Shown here piece by piece: positions 1-9,724 of a stretch of DNA of 64,000 bases. Numbering within the stretch: position 1 is the first letter of the stretch; every line of letters starts with the position of its first letter. Both the position numbers and the translations under genes were made by a program. The notes below the pieces were generated by a model. The model was not told the DNA's origin, ran no database searches, and worked only from the letters and a program-made list of their open reading frames with translations. The stretch comes from Halostella salina (GTDB taxonomy: Archaea; Halobacteriota; Halobacteria; Halobacteriales; Natronoarchaeaceae), in contig NZ_RCIH01000004.1 of assembly GCF_003675855.1 (NCBI RefSeq), positions 248,001-312,000 of the forward strand. Reading direction: 5' to 3'.

Positions 1-206
1 TTCATCACGATGTCGTCCGGGATCCCGAACGCGCCGGTCATCGACGCGAACGTGCCGGCGGTCGATTTGTTCGACTGGCGCGGGAACCCATCCTCGGGTT
101 CGGCCTCGAGGACGAGCACGTCGTAGTCCCGCTGTGCGAGGTCCCTGGCGCACTGTGCCCCCGCCGGGCCGGCACCGGCGACGACGACGTCGTAGCGTTC
201 AGGCAT
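1..206 (-). CDS. Geranylgeranyl reductase-like FAD oxidoreductase (5' part only)
   Basis: Only the first 68 codons lie in the window; the gene runs off the left edge. The product opens with the dinucleotide-binding fold (VVVAGAGPAGAQ, residues 7-18, with the acidic strand end at Glu34 in VLVLE), which binds the ADP part of FAD. The following stretch with SNKSTAGTF resembles the geranylgeranyl reductase/FixC-type flavoprotein family, which in archaea saturates isoprenoid chains of lipids; that substrate is an inference because the catalytic half is missing. The ATG at 206 follows closely on a truncated relative that overlaps it by 8 bases, so the two are read together. Confidence 0.75.
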   Translation of the reverse strand, partial: MPERYDVVVAGAGPAGAQCARDLAQRDYDVLVLEAEPEDGFPRQSNKSTAGTFASMTGAFGIPDDIVM

Positions 207-426
207 GGCAGGGGCTCTGGAACGACGCCTCGTTCAGGTTCGCTCGGTCTCCCGCGTCCGGGGACGTTCGGTTCCCCGTGCTCCCGTCCCCGAAGGCGAC
301 GTGGTCCGCCTCCCCGACGTTCCGTTCGAGTGGGGCGTGTCCGACCCCCCTGTCGGCCGCGGTCGCCGCCGCAAAACAGCCGGCGGTCCCGCCGCCCACG
401 ACGACGATGTCGTAAGTCGCTGCCAT
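199..426 (-). pseudogene. Truncated N-terminus of a second geranylgeranyl reductase-like gene
   Basis: A 75-codon reading frame starts with ATG and the FAD-binding motif VVVGGGTAGCFAAATAA, then continues with LER and a segment (HVAFGDGSTGN, then SPDAGDR) that lines up with the N-terminal region of archaeal geranylgeranyl reductases, where GHIACGD-like residues are usual. The frame ends at TGA inside the start of the next gene, so over 300 residues of the usual enzyme are absent and no intact domain remains. It looks like the leftover of a deletion between two neighbouring paralogues. A functional short protein cannot be excluded, but the truncation makes that unlikely. Confidence 0.65.
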
Positions 427-504
427 AGTTGTCGCCAGTTAACGGTCATTTCATAAAAAACAGACGGGAACGGTCGCAGCGGCGGGGGTGGGACGGGCGG
501 AAAG

Positions 505-511
505 TCTATAC
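505..511 (+). promoter_or_regulatory. TATA box of the lipoprotein gene at 537
   Basis: The sequence tctatac is centred about 29 bases before the ATG at 537. This spacing fits a leaderless transcript and supports that start over the ATG at 558. Confidence 0.5.
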
Positions 512-536
512 GCCAGCGGGCCACTGGCTATCAACA

Positions 537-1208
537 ATGAATCACATCGGGGCGGACATGTCGACCCGGAGAGGAGTGGCGACCGTCGTGGTCGCCCTGT
601 TGCTGGCGACGAGCGGCTGCATCGGTTTCGTCCTCGGCAACGCGCCGGCCGAGTTCACCGCCGCGAACGCGACGGCGAGCGAGGACGCGCTGGCAGAAAC
701 CGGCTACGGCCTGAACGAGTCGCGCACCGTCGTCGAGAACCGAACCCTCGACGATCTGGGCAACCGCACGGTCCGTGTCGAGGGCCACGCGAACCTCTAC
801 ACGAAAAGCGACGAGTTCCTCGACCGGCGACAGCAGGTCGGGATGTTTGCCGCCGTGTCCGTGCCCGAGGTCCAGATCGCGGACCGGTCGTTCAACCCGA
901 TCAGCAACCAGTCCAACGCCGAACTGGTTGAGCGATTCCAGTCGGAGATACCGCCCGAGTACCGCGATGTCGAACTCAGTCCGGCCGGGTCGAAAACCGT
1001 CGGCGGCGTCCTCGGCCAGCAGGCCAACGTGACGCGCTTTACCGGCACGGCGGAGTTTCAGGGACGGGAGATCGAGGTGGCAGTCTACGTCACGAAGGTC
1101 AAGCAGGACGGCGACTGGGTCGTGCTGATGGGCGCACACCCGACCCAGCGCCCGGAGGAGGAGTTCAACGTCGAACTTCTGATGCAGTCGGTGGAACTGG
1201 CGGAGTAA
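537..1208 (+). CDS. DUF6517-like lipoprotein
   Basis: A 223-residue protein with a short N-terminal signal (hydrophobic VVVALLLA) ending in a lipobox (ATSGC, Cys28), so it is probably exported and lipid-anchored at the outer face of the membrane. TRRG precedes the hydrophobic stretch and could mark Tat export. The mature part resembles the haloarchaeal DUF6517 family, with the pattern SVPEVQIADRSFNPIS followed by a VTRFTGTAEF segment and a final VLMGAHP strand. Function is unknown. The start at 537 is chosen from the TATA box at 505-511; ATG 558 is the alternative and would leave the lipobox intact. Confidence 0.75.
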   Translation: MNHIGADMSTRRGVATVVVALLLATSGCIGFVLGNAPAEFTAANATASEDALAETGYGLNESRTVVENRTLDDLGNRTVRVEGHANLYTKSDEFLDRRQQVGMFAAVSVPEVQIADRSFNPISNQSNAELVERFQSEIPPEYRDVELSPAGSKTVGGVLGQQANVTRFTGTAEFQGREIEVAVYVTKVKQDGDWVVLMGAHPTQRPEEEFNVELLMQSVELAE

Positions 1209-1280
1209 CGGCTCCGGCACACCGTTGACGGGAAAACGGAGCGACCGAGCGGGTCCTGCTGAGCGGGAATACGGTCGCAG

Positions 1281-2144
1281 TCAGTAGAACTCGCGGACGA
1301 GGTCCATCGCGTCCTCGGGCGCGCCGTCGGGGATCTCCGACATGTTCGCGTCGAGGCCGTGGAGGTCGCTGTAGGGAACGGAGTTCTCGTCCTCGTAGAT
1401 GACGCCCTGGTACTCCTTGTCGGCGTCGAGGATCTTCTCCTTGGCCGCATCGCGGTCCGAGGGGTCGTGGTCCTCGTCGTCGAGGTCGACGATGGAGTCG
1501 CGGAAGTAGTCGTACGTGTCCACGTCGTTGAACGTCACGCACGGGCTGTACACGTTGACGAAGCCGAAGCCGTCGTGCTCGACGGCGCGCTTGACGATCT
1601 CCGTGTGACGCTGGGCGTCCGAGGAAAAGGACTGGGCGATGAACGTGCCGCCGGCCGCCAGCGCGAGCGCGAGCGGGTTGACCGGGGGCTGTTTCGGCCC
1701 CTCGGGGGTGGTGCTCGTCTCGAAGTCCTCGCGGCTGGTCGGCGACGCCTGGCCCTTCGTCAGGCCGTAGATGCGGTTGTCCATGACGACGTACGTCATG
1801 TCGACGTTCCGTCGGACGGCGTGGATGAAGTGGCCCGCGCCGATGGAGTAGCCGTCGCCGTCGCCGCCCGCGACCATCACTTCGAGGTCGGGGTTGGCGA
1901 GTTTGACGCCGGTGCCGACCGGGAGCGCACGCCCGTGGACGCCGTGGAGGGCGTACGAGTGCATGTACGTCCCGATCTTGCCCGAGCAGCCGATCCCGGC
2001 GCAGACGAACGTGTTGTCCGGGTCGTTGCCGGTCTCGGCGAGCGCTTTCATCATCCCGTTCATCGTGCCGAAGTCCCCGCATCCGGGGCACCACGTCGGC
2101 TGCTTGTCCGATTTGAAGTCGGTGAATCTAACCTCTGAGCTCAT
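1281..2144 (-). CDS. korB: 2-oxoacid:ferredoxin oxidoreductase beta subunit (KorB)
   Basis: The 287-residue beta subunit binds thiamine diphosphate and an iron-sulfur cluster. It carries CPGCG (Cys19, Cys22), a second cysteine pair in CAGIGC, and the GDGDGYSIG thiamine-diphosphate motif followed by NVDMTYVVMDNRIYGLTKGQ. With KorA it oxidatively decarboxylates a 2-oxoacid to an acyl-CoA and reduces ferredoxin, replacing the 2-oxoacid dehydrogenase complex. The ATG overlaps the korA stop (ATGA), so the two are translated together. The alpha subunit sequence favours 2-oxoglutarate over pyruvate as substrate, which is an inference. Confidence 0.93.
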   Translation of the reverse strand: MSSEVRFTDFKSDKQPTWCPGCGDFGTMNGMMKALAETGNDPDNTFVCAGIGCSGKIGTYMHSYALHGVHGRALPVGTGVKLANPDLEVMVAGGDGDGYSIGAGHFIHAVRRNVDMTYVVMDNRIYGLTKGQASPTSREDFETSTTPEGPKQPPVNPLALALAAGGTFIAQSFSSDAQRHTEIVKRAVEHDGFGFVNVYSPCVTFNDVDTYDYFRDSIVDLDDEDHDPSDRDAAKEKILDADKEYQGVIYEDENSVPYSDLHGLDANMSEIPDGAPEDAMDLVREFY

Positions 2145-3895
2145 GCTGTAACCTCCGCTTCGAGTTCTGCCTTGATGTCGTCGGCCAGTTCGTCGGCCTT
2201 GAACCGCACGCCGGTGTACTTGTTCACGCGCTTCAGCCGCGTAAGGGTGTCGCGCTCCAGCAGGTCGGCGAACTGTCCCTGCTCGTTGCACTCCACCACG
2301 ATGACCTCCTCGGCCGCCTCGACGGCGTCGGTGAGGTCGGGCCGCGGGAAGATGTACGGCACCGAGATGAAGCGCACGTCGACCCCCTCGTCGTCGAGGT
2401 ACTCCATCGCCTCGACCATCGCGCCCTCGTTCGACCCCCACGAGATGACGAGCGTGTCGGCGTCCGCGTCGCCGTACTCGCGGTAGTCCCACGCCTCCTC
2501 GCGCTGTGCCGTCTCGACCTTGCGGTTGCGCTTGTCGACCTGTTTGACGCGCTCCTCGGTGTCCTCCGTCCGGCGGCCGAGCTCGTTGTGTTCGAGCCCG
2601 GTGGACATGTGTGCGCCGCCCTCGGTGCCCGGGAACGCACGGGGACTGACGCCGTCCGCGGCGTCGTAGTGGGGCTGGAAGCGGTCCTGCTCGTCGAGGT
2701 ACTGGTCGATGTCGTCCTCGTCGACGACGTTGCCCCGTTCGACCTCGACCTCGTCCATGTCGAACTCCTCGGGCCTGAACGTCTGCTCGGTGACGGCCAT
2801 CGCCAGGTCCGAGACCAGATACACCGGCAGCTGGTACTTCTCGGCGAGGTTGAACGCCTCGACCGTCTTGTGGAAACACTCCGCGATGGTCGTCGGCGCG
2901 AGGACGAACCGCGGCACCTCGCCGTGGCCGCCGTACAGGGCCATGTTGAGGTCGCCCTGCTCCTGCTTGGTCGGCATTCCGGTCGAGGGCCCCGAGCGCA
3001 TCACGTCACAGATGACCAGCGGCGTCTCGCTGGTCGCGACGAGGCCGAACGTCTCGGTCATCAGGTCGATGCCCGGCCCCGAGGTAGCCGTCATCGCGCG
3101 TGCGCCCGAGCGTGCCGCGCCGAGCGCCATGTTGATCGCCGAGAGCTCGTCCTCCGCCTGGACGACGTGGCCGCCGTACTGGTCGATCCGCCCGGTGAGG
3201 TACTCCATCACGTCCGTCGCCGGGGTGATCGGGTAGCCGGCGTAGAACCGACAGCCGGCGGCGATCGCACCCATGCCGATCGCCTCGTCGCCGTTCAGCA
3301 GGACGTAGTCCTCGTCGGTCTCCTCCAGGCTGTACTCGGGGATGTCCTCGGCGTAGTGCTCTTGGACGTACTCCTGCCCGAGCCGGGCCGCCTGCTTGTT
3401 GTTCTCGACGAGCTTCTCGCCCTTGCTGGAGAACCGTTTCGCGAGCGCCTCGTCCAGGTTCTCGATGGAGAAGGAAGCGATCTCACAGGCCGCGCCGAGC
3501 GCGACGACGTTGCGCATGATGGCACCGCCGGCGTCCTCCGCCAGGGACTTCAGCGGGACGTCGACGCCGACCACGCCTTCCGGGATCTCCGCGTCCCAGG
3601 AGCGCTCGCCGTCGTAGATGACGACGCTGCCGTCGTGGAGTTCGTCGACGTTCTCGTCGATGGTGCGCTGGGTCAGCGCCACCAGAATGTCGAGTCGGTC
3701 GACGACGCTCTGTACGCGATCCGTCGACGTGCGGATCTTGTACGCGGTGTACCCCCCACGGATACGGGACGCGAAATCCTTCGATGTGAACACGTGGCGT
3801 CCCGCTCGGGAGAGCGCCTGCGCGAAGATCTTGCCGGTGGAATCGATGCCGTCGCCGGCTTCCCCACCGATCGCCCAGTTCAGGTCCTCGGCCAT
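2141..3895 (-). CDS. korA: 2-oxoacid:ferredoxin oxidoreductase alpha subunit (KorA, gamma-alpha fusion)
   Basis: The 584-residue protein fuses the gamma domain (about residues 1-190, with GGEAGDGIDSTGK and SRIRGGYTAY) to the alpha domain (from about 205, with AGYPITPATD and SGPGIDLMTE). This layout is usual for haloarchaeal Kor and Por enzymes; the N-terminus is closer to Kor than to Por as I know the two families. It is the first gene of korAB and is divergent from a flavin reductase. A TATA-like CTTTTGATT (3921-3929, minus strand) lies about 29 bases before the ATG, consistent with a leaderless message. Confidence 0.92.
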   Translation of the reverse strand: MAEDLNWAIGGEAGDGIDSTGKIFAQALSRAGRHVFTSKDFASRIRGGYTAYKIRTSTDRVQSVVDRLDILVALTQRTIDENVDELHDGSVVIYDGERSWDAEIPEGVVGVDVPLKSLAEDAGGAIMRNVVALGAACEIASFSIENLDEALAKRFSSKGEKLVENNKQAARLGQEYVQEHYAEDIPEYSLEETDEDYVLLNGDEAIGMGAIAAGCRFYAGYPITPATDVMEYLTGRIDQYGGHVVQAEDELSAINMALGAARSGARAMTATSGPGIDLMTETFGLVATSETPLVICDVMRSGPSTGMPTKQEQGDLNMALYGGHGEVPRFVLAPTTIAECFHKTVEAFNLAEKYQLPVYLVSDLAMAVTEQTFRPEEFDMDEVEVERGNVVDEDDIDQYLDEQDRFQPHYDAADGVSPRAFPGTEGGAHMSTGLEHNELGRRTEDTEERVKQVDKRNRKVETAQREEAWDYREYGDADADTLVISWGSNEGAMVEAMEYLDDEGVDVRFISVPYIFPRPDLTDAVEAAEEVIVVECNEQGQFADLLERDTLTRLKRVNKYTGVRFKADELADDIKAELEAEVTA

Positions 3896-3920
3896 ATTGA
3901 CGTGGGAGTAGCCCCCACCA

Positions 3921-3929
3921 AATCAAAAG
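3921..3929 (-). promoter_or_regulatory. TATA box of korAB
   Basis: On the minus strand the sequence reads CTTTTGATT, centred about 30 bases before the korA ATG. Confidence 0.45.
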
Positions 3930-4049
3930 CCTTCTGAAACCCCTACCGTACAGGTCGATGATGAAAGATAGCTGGACCGACTGACCCCCCGAACGCCGGG
4001 ACCAGGCCCGAAAGGAAGGCATTTGTCCCGGCCGGCGTTACCGGAGCCT

Positions 4050-4673
4050 ATGGACGCAACTCAGGTGTCGGTCCGCGACGTTCGCTCCGTCGGTCCCGAC
4101 ACGGTCGCACTGCGACTGGAGACGCCGGACGAGTTCGACGCCAGGCCCGGGCAGTTCGTCCTTCTCCGGGCGACCGTCGACGGCGAAGAGGTCTCCCGTC
4201 ACTACACGCTCTCCTCGCCCGACGTGGACGAGACGTTCGAGATCACGGTCGGTGTCGACCCGGACGGCGACCTCAGCCCCTGGCTCGCCGACCTGTCGCC
4301 CGGCGAGACGGTGACGGTCGAGGGACCGTTCGGGACCGTGTTCTACGAGGACACCGACGTGGTCCTGCTCGCCGGCGGCCCGGGCGTCGGTCCCGCGGTC
4401 GGCATGGCCGAGCGCGCGCTGGCCGACGGCCACGAGGTCGCGGTCGTGTACCGCGACGAAGCGCCGGCACACGAGGACCGCCTCGCGGCGCTGTCCGCCG
4501 GCGGCGCGACGGTCGTTCTCACGACCGACGACCTGGCCGCCGGCGTCGCCGAGGCGACGGGGAACGGGCAGGTGTACGTGTTCGGCTTCCGCGAGTTCGT
4601 CGACGACGCGCTGGCGGCGGTCGAGGCGGCGGGCGGCGACCCGGACGACGCGAAGGTCGAGAACTTCGGCTGA
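4050..4673 (+). CDS. Ferredoxin reductase-type FAD/NAD oxidoreductase
   Basis: A 207-residue member of the ferredoxin-NADP reductase fold. The FAD-binding motif RHYTLSSP is at about residues 53-60, the phosphate-binding region EGPFGTVFYE follows near 92, and the nucleotide-binding half begins with LLAGGPGVGPAVGM. There is no iron-sulfur domain, so it must take or give electrons through a separate carrier. It is divergent from korAB, whose product reduces ferredoxin; a role in passing those electrons to NAD(P) is an inference from position only. ATG 4050 is preferred because an upstream GTG-type extension adds only non-conserved residues. Confidence 0.8.
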   Translation: MDATQVSVRDVRSVGPDTVALRLETPDEFDARPGQFVLLRATVDGEEVSRHYTLSSPDVDETFEITVGVDPDGDLSPWLADLSPGETVTVEGPFGTVFYEDTDVVLLAGGPGVGPAVGMAERALADGHEVAVVYRDEAPAHEDRLAALSAGGATVVLTTDDLAAGVAEATGNGQVYVFGFREFVDDALAAVEAAGGDPDDAKVENFG

Positions 4674-4757
4674 CCGTTTTTCCCCCGAAACCACCGGAAT
4701 GCGACGTGGTGAAAGAACGCCGGGAACTAAGTGCCGAACGGCCATTGGAAATTCTAC

Positions 4758-5312
4758 ATGTCTCTGACGGAGGAGACGCGGCGGGCGGTCAACGAGCGCG
4801 TCTCCAGGCTTCGGGAGGAGTACCAGGGGTTCAGCCTGTCGGGCGACACCGTCGAACTGCCGCGGGCGGAGTACGAACACGCCCGGGAACGGGCCCGGGC
4901 GAACCGGATCGGGAGCGCCAGCGCCTGTGTGTTCGACGGCAACCGCCTGCTTCTCGTCCGGACCCGGGAGACCGGTGACCTGTGGGGCGTTCCGGGAACG
5001 ATGACCGACGACGACGAGACGCTGGAGACGGCAGCCGTCCGCGCGGTCGACGAGGCCGCCGACGTTCGCTGTTCCGTCCGTGACCTCCGTCGGGTTCGCC
5101 GTCGGCAGGTCGTGCCCGCGGACGGCGACGACCGGGCGCTGCACACCCTCTGGACGCTGTTCGACGCGTACCACGAGTCGGGGGATCCCTCCGCCGACGG
5201 CGACACCGTGACGGACGCGAAGTGGTGGTCCGCGCCGCCCGACGCGGTCCACCCGAGCGTCCAGTCCCGCGTCGAATCGTGGGCGACCGCTACGGAGACG
5301 GCTTCTCGCTGA
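4758..5312 (+). CDS. Nudix-fold protein with degenerate Nudix box
   Basis: A 184-residue protein. After a basic N-terminal helix region it has the Nudix-fold pattern: strand SACVFDGNRLLLVRT, then WGVPGTMTDDDETLETAAVR, then a WTLFDAY strand. Where active Nudix hydrolases have RExxEExG, this protein reads RAVDEAAD, so the first catalytic glutamate and one of the paired metal ligands are gone. It is therefore likely a binding or regulatory protein, or a weak enzyme, rather than a normal nucleotide diphosphate hydrolase. The start at 4758 (MSLTEE) is preferred over an upstream in-frame ATG at 4731. Confidence 0.75.
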   Translation: MSLTEETRRAVNERVSRLREEYQGFSLSGDTVELPRAEYEHARERARANRIGSASACVFDGNRLLLVRTRETGDLWGVPGTMTDDDETLETAAVRAVDEAADVRCSVRDLRRVRRRQVVPADGDDRALHTLWTLFDAYHESGDPSADGDTVTDAKWWSAPPDAVHPSVQSRVESWATATETASR

Positions 5313-5381
5313 CGGGACGTCGATGACCCGGTCGTACAGTCTCCCAACTAGCCGCACGGCCGTCAGTTCGGCGGGCGACGC

Positions 5382-5765
5382 TCAGTGCTCGACGAACTCG
5401 ACCAGCGCCCCGCCCGTCGACTTGGGGTGGAGGAAGGCGACCTCGTGGCCCCACGCGCCCGGGCGCGGTTGCTCGTCGACGAGGTCGACGCCATGGTTCT
5501 GGGCGGCGTCGAGCGCGGTCGCGATGTCGTCGGTGGCCAGTGCGACGTGGTGGATGCCCGGCCCGTTTCGGTCGAGGTAGCTGGCAACGGTCCCGTCGCC
5601 GGTCGGTTCGAGGAGTTCGAAGTAGCCGTTGCCCAGGTCGAGGAAGACGACTCGCAGGTCGTCGAGTCGCTCCTCGTGGGCGACCGGCGCGTCGAACAGG
5701 TCGGCGTACAGGTCGGCGAGCGCGTCGGCGTCGTCGGTGGCGATCCCGGCGTGGTCGAACTGCAT
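5382..5765 (-). CDS. mce: Methylmalonyl-CoA epimerase
   Basis: A 127-residue vicinal-oxygen-chelate protein with two beta-alpha-beta-beta-beta modules. The metal-binding pattern is visible: FDHAGIA (His4) at the start, FELLEP (Glu) in the first half, GIHHVALATDD (His) and ALVEFVEH (Glu) in the second. It interconverts (R)- and (S)-methylmalonyl-CoA. It lies just downstream of the mutase on the same strand (167 bp gap), and the pair makes the propionyl-CoA to succinyl-CoA route. A TATA-like TTAGTGAT near 5790-5797 suggests its own promoter. Confidence 0.9.
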   Translation of the reverse strand: MQFDHAGIATDDADALADLYADLFDAPVAHEERLDDLRVVFLDLGNGYFELLEPTGDGTVASYLDRNGPGIHHVALATDDIATALDAAQNHGVDLVDEQPRPGAWGHEVAFLHPKSTGGALVEFVEH

Positions 5766-5932
5766 GGGCGGACCAACGCGGACCGATCACTAAGAAGATG
5801 CGAACAGGCGACGCGTCGTCGCACGCACGGCGGTGCGTCGCGCACCCGCCTCGGCCGCCGCGCGCCCGCGGTCAGGGCACGGCGGCGCTGGCCGCGGCTT
5901 CCGATAAAAACGTGGGGCCGTTCGGTCCGGCG

Positions 5933-7618
<1,686 letters not shown>

Positions 7619-7697
7619 TATTTAAAACGAGGATTCCCGGGGACTTAATCGTTGACGGAACGCGCCGGGGGCACGGCCTCGACCAGTGCGCCGACGG

Positions 7698-7973
7698 TCA
7701 CACGGCGTCGTCGGGGTCGTGCGTGGCCGCCATCCGGTCGGCCTCCGCGGCGTAGCGGGTCTCGGTCTCCGGGTCGTCGACGACGCCGAGTCGCTCGGAC
7801 TCCACGTCGAGCGCGGCCAGCGTCTCCGGGCCCGTGCCGTCGAAACTCGTCAGCGCGCGCTCCTTCCGGAGGTAGCGCTTCCCGTCCGGCGTCGCGTACA
7901 CGAGGATGATGATGTTCTGCTCGTCGTCGGAGTACGTCCGTTCGACCAGCCACACCCGCTCGGTGTCGTCCAT
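7698..7973 (-). CDS. Conserved haloarchaeal protein of unknown function
   Basis: A 91-residue acidic protein with no membrane segment. The N-terminal half is a beta-rich stretch (RVWLVERTYSDDEQNIIILV, then YATPDGKRYLRKERAL), the C-terminal half is helical and charged. I do not recognise a named family. ATG 7973 is preferred to the GTG-initiated extension at 8000, which would add a non-conserved nine residues. It is divergent from a small membrane protein at 8046. Confidence 0.6.
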   Translation of the reverse strand: MDDTERVWLVERTYSDDEQNIIILVYATPDGKRYLRKERALTSFDGTGPETLAALDVESERLGVVDDPETETRYAAEADRMAATHDPDDAV

Positions 7974-8045
7974 GTGTCCCCCTACGTGGAGACCGGGCAA
8001 ACGTCCACCGGTCAGTTTTTGCTTGTGGGGGCCTCACTGTCGGGT

Positions 8046-8345
8046 ATGTCGACGCCGATCCCCGACGAGGACTCGGCCGCCACCGACGACTCGCCGATCC
8101 CGGACGACGGCGGCGACGGGAACCGCAAGCGCGCGGCGCTGTACATCGCCCCGTTCGTGGTGCTCGGGGTCGGGAACCTGTTGCTCATCCTCACCTGGGG
8201 CGTCAACCCGCTGTGGGGCTTTGCGATCCTCCCGCCGATCCTCTTTATCAGCGTCATCGGCTGGGTCGCGTTCAAGGGCGGGTTCGTCCACGAGCGCGAC
8301 GACGCGGTCGACGGCGAGTACGACCACGAGAGCGCCTGGGAGTAG
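8046..8345 (+). CDS. Small two-helix membrane protein
   Basis: A 99-residue protein with an acidic N-terminal tail (about 30 residues), two transmembrane segments (ALYIAPFVVLGVGNLLLILT, about 34-53, and FAILPPILFISVIGWVAF, about 60-77) and a short acidic tail. Both tails carry the acidic bias expected for a cytoplasmic location in a halophile. No function is recognised. Confidence 0.7.
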   Translation: MSTPIPDEDSAATDDSPIPDDGGDGNRKRAALYIAPFVVLGVGNLLLILTWGVNPLWGFAILPPILFISVIGWVAFKGGFVHERDDAVDGEYDHESAWE

Positions 8346-8363
8346 CGTGACCGACGGGGTGTC

Positions 8364-8756
8364 TCAGTACGGTTCGACATCCACGCCGAGTGACCGGAAG
8401 TCTTCGACGTTCGCGGTGAGGACCGGTTCCCCGTACGCGTCCGCGACGGCGGCGACCATCGGATCTACCTTGTCGATCCCGCTTTCGCCGTCGGCCTCCA
8501 TATCCGCCTGTGCAAGCAACTCGCCCGCTCTGCGTGCCAGCGATGCGTCCTGCTCGACGACCGGATACATTCGGAGCGCGTTTCTGACCTGACGGCGCTC
8601 GTCGTCGGTTCCGAACGCCACGCCGTACGAAAGCTCCGAAACGACGGGCGACGGGATCCGCTGTACAGTTCCCCCGTCCACGAGTTCGTTCCCCTTCTCG
8701 AACGCCCCCGGCTCCCCGTCGAAGAGGTCGATGAGAAACGACGTATCGAGGATCAC
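8364..8756 (-). CDS. vapC: VapC-type PIN-domain ribonuclease toxin
   Basis: A 130-residue PIN domain. The acidic catalytic residues are visible: Asp4 in MILDTSFLIDLF, Glu in SELSYG near residue 41, and Asp in KVDPMVAAVADA near residue 95, with a final TANVEDF. Members of this family cut RNA, often tRNA, when released from the antitoxin. The ATG overlaps the stop of the upstream antitoxin by four bases (ATGA), the standard toxin-antitoxin layout. Confidence 0.9.
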   Translation of the reverse strand: MILDTSFLIDLFDGEPGAFEKGNELVDGGTVQRIPSPVVSELSYGVAFGTDDERRQVRNALRMYPVVEQDASLARRAGELLAQADMEADGESGIDKVDPMVAAVADAYGEPVLTANVEDFRSLGVDVEPY

Positions 8757-8983
8757 TCGAATCGCTCCCGGAGTTCGCGTTTTCCGTCCGACGATGTCGA
8801 CCGCTTCGCCTCCAGCCGCTCACGCATCGTTTCGGCGGTGTCGGACGACAGGATACCCGCGACCTCGTCCGGATGCGGACCGCCGATGAGCCGTCGCAGC
8901 GTCTCCTCCATGGTCTCGTCGTCGCGCTTGTGTGCTCGGATGAACTCGTGGAACTCCTCGGAGACCCGCACTGATTTGCTCAT
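8753..8983 (-). CDS. vapB: VapB-type antitoxin
   Basis: A 76-residue protein whose N-terminus (MSKSVRVSEEFHEFIRAHK) fits a ribbon-helix-helix DNA-binding fold, followed by a charged C-terminal helix rich in Arg and Glu (MRERLEAKRS), which in this type of antitoxin wraps the toxin. It is the first gene of the pair with the PIN toxin and overlaps it by four bases. By analogy it represses its own promoter together with the toxin. Confidence 0.8.
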   Translation of the reverse strand: MSKSVRVSEEFHEFIRAHKRDDETMEETLRRLIGGPHPDEVAGILSSDTAETMRERLEAKRSTSSDGKRELRERFE

Positions 8984-9052
8984 CCCTGTCGTATACTCGG
9001 ATCCACGGCTATATGAATGTCCGGCTGGAGCCCGCGATGAGCGCCTCCCTCC

Positions 9053-9631
9053 TCATTCTCCGGTGTCGTACTTGTACGACGCGCTGTCCGGGTCGATGCC
9101 GAAGTCCTCCGCCGACTCCTCTGGGTCCTCGTCCTCGTCGGGGGCCGCGCCCTTGAACCGCTGGCGGAGGCGGTCGGGCATCACGAACTCCGAGACGGAC
9201 AGCAGCATGGGGACCGTATCCGGTCGTCCCTCGCGCTTCCCCTCCATGCGTGCGTGGAGCGCGTCCGGTAGCTCCCCCTCCCCGATGCGCTCGAAGCCGA
9301 ACTGCGCGAGGTAGGACGGCTCGTCGACCAGCGCGTACACGAACGAGAACCCCTCGTCGCGGGCGTGTTCGACGAGGCGCTCGACGACGTGGGCCCCGAC
9401 GCCCTGGTCCCGCCAGCCGTCCAGCACGCCGATGCTGGTGAGTTCGCAGACGTCGTCGTCCCCCTCGGTCTTGTGGATCCGGATCCGGCCGAAGCCGGCC
9501 TTCGTGCCGCTCTCCTCGTCCAGGGCGATCACGTAGTCGCGGGACCGGAACGCCGTCTCGTCCAGCCCCATCGCCTCCAGGTGGTCGAGCAACCACACCT
9601 CCTCCCTGTTTTTCGCATCCCGGACGTACAT
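9053..9631 (-). CDS. GNAT-family N-acetyltransferase
   Basis: A 192-residue protein with the acetyl-CoA-binding core of the GNAT fold: ELTSIGVLDGWRDQGVGAHV (about residues 65-84), where RDQGVGA is the pyrophosphate-binding loop, then FVYALVDEPSYLAQFGFERI. A C-terminal acidic extension of about 30 residues follows. Substrate is unknown. The start is placed at ATG 9631 because a TATA-like TTTTTAC on the minus strand (9654-9660) is centred about 26 bases upstream; a GTG two codons earlier is possible. Confidence 0.85.
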   Translation of the reverse strand: MYVRDAKNREEVWLLDHLEAMGLDETAFRSRDYVIALDEESGTKAGFGRIRIHKTEGDDDVCELTSIGVLDGWRDQGVGAHVVERLVEHARDEGFSFVYALVDEPSYLAQFGFERIGEGELPDALHARMEGKREGRPDTVPMLLSVSEFVMPDRLRQRFKGAAPDEDEDPEESAEDFGIDPDSASYKYDTGE

Positions 9632-9724
9632 GAGCACGGCTTGGATCCCCGCGGTAAAAAGCGTGTGCAGTGCTCCGACCTCGGAACGTTCTTGGTTGAT
9701 CCTGCAAGACTTGCCAACGTGCCC

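Noticed and set aside
1359-2138. A long plus-strand frame opposite korB
   Set aside because: It mirrors the korB coding frame and has no recognisable domain, start signal or acidic bias.
5766-5932. GC-rich near-repeats between epimerase and mutase genes
   Set aside because: The apparent inverted repeats are imperfect and of the quality expected by chance at this base composition.
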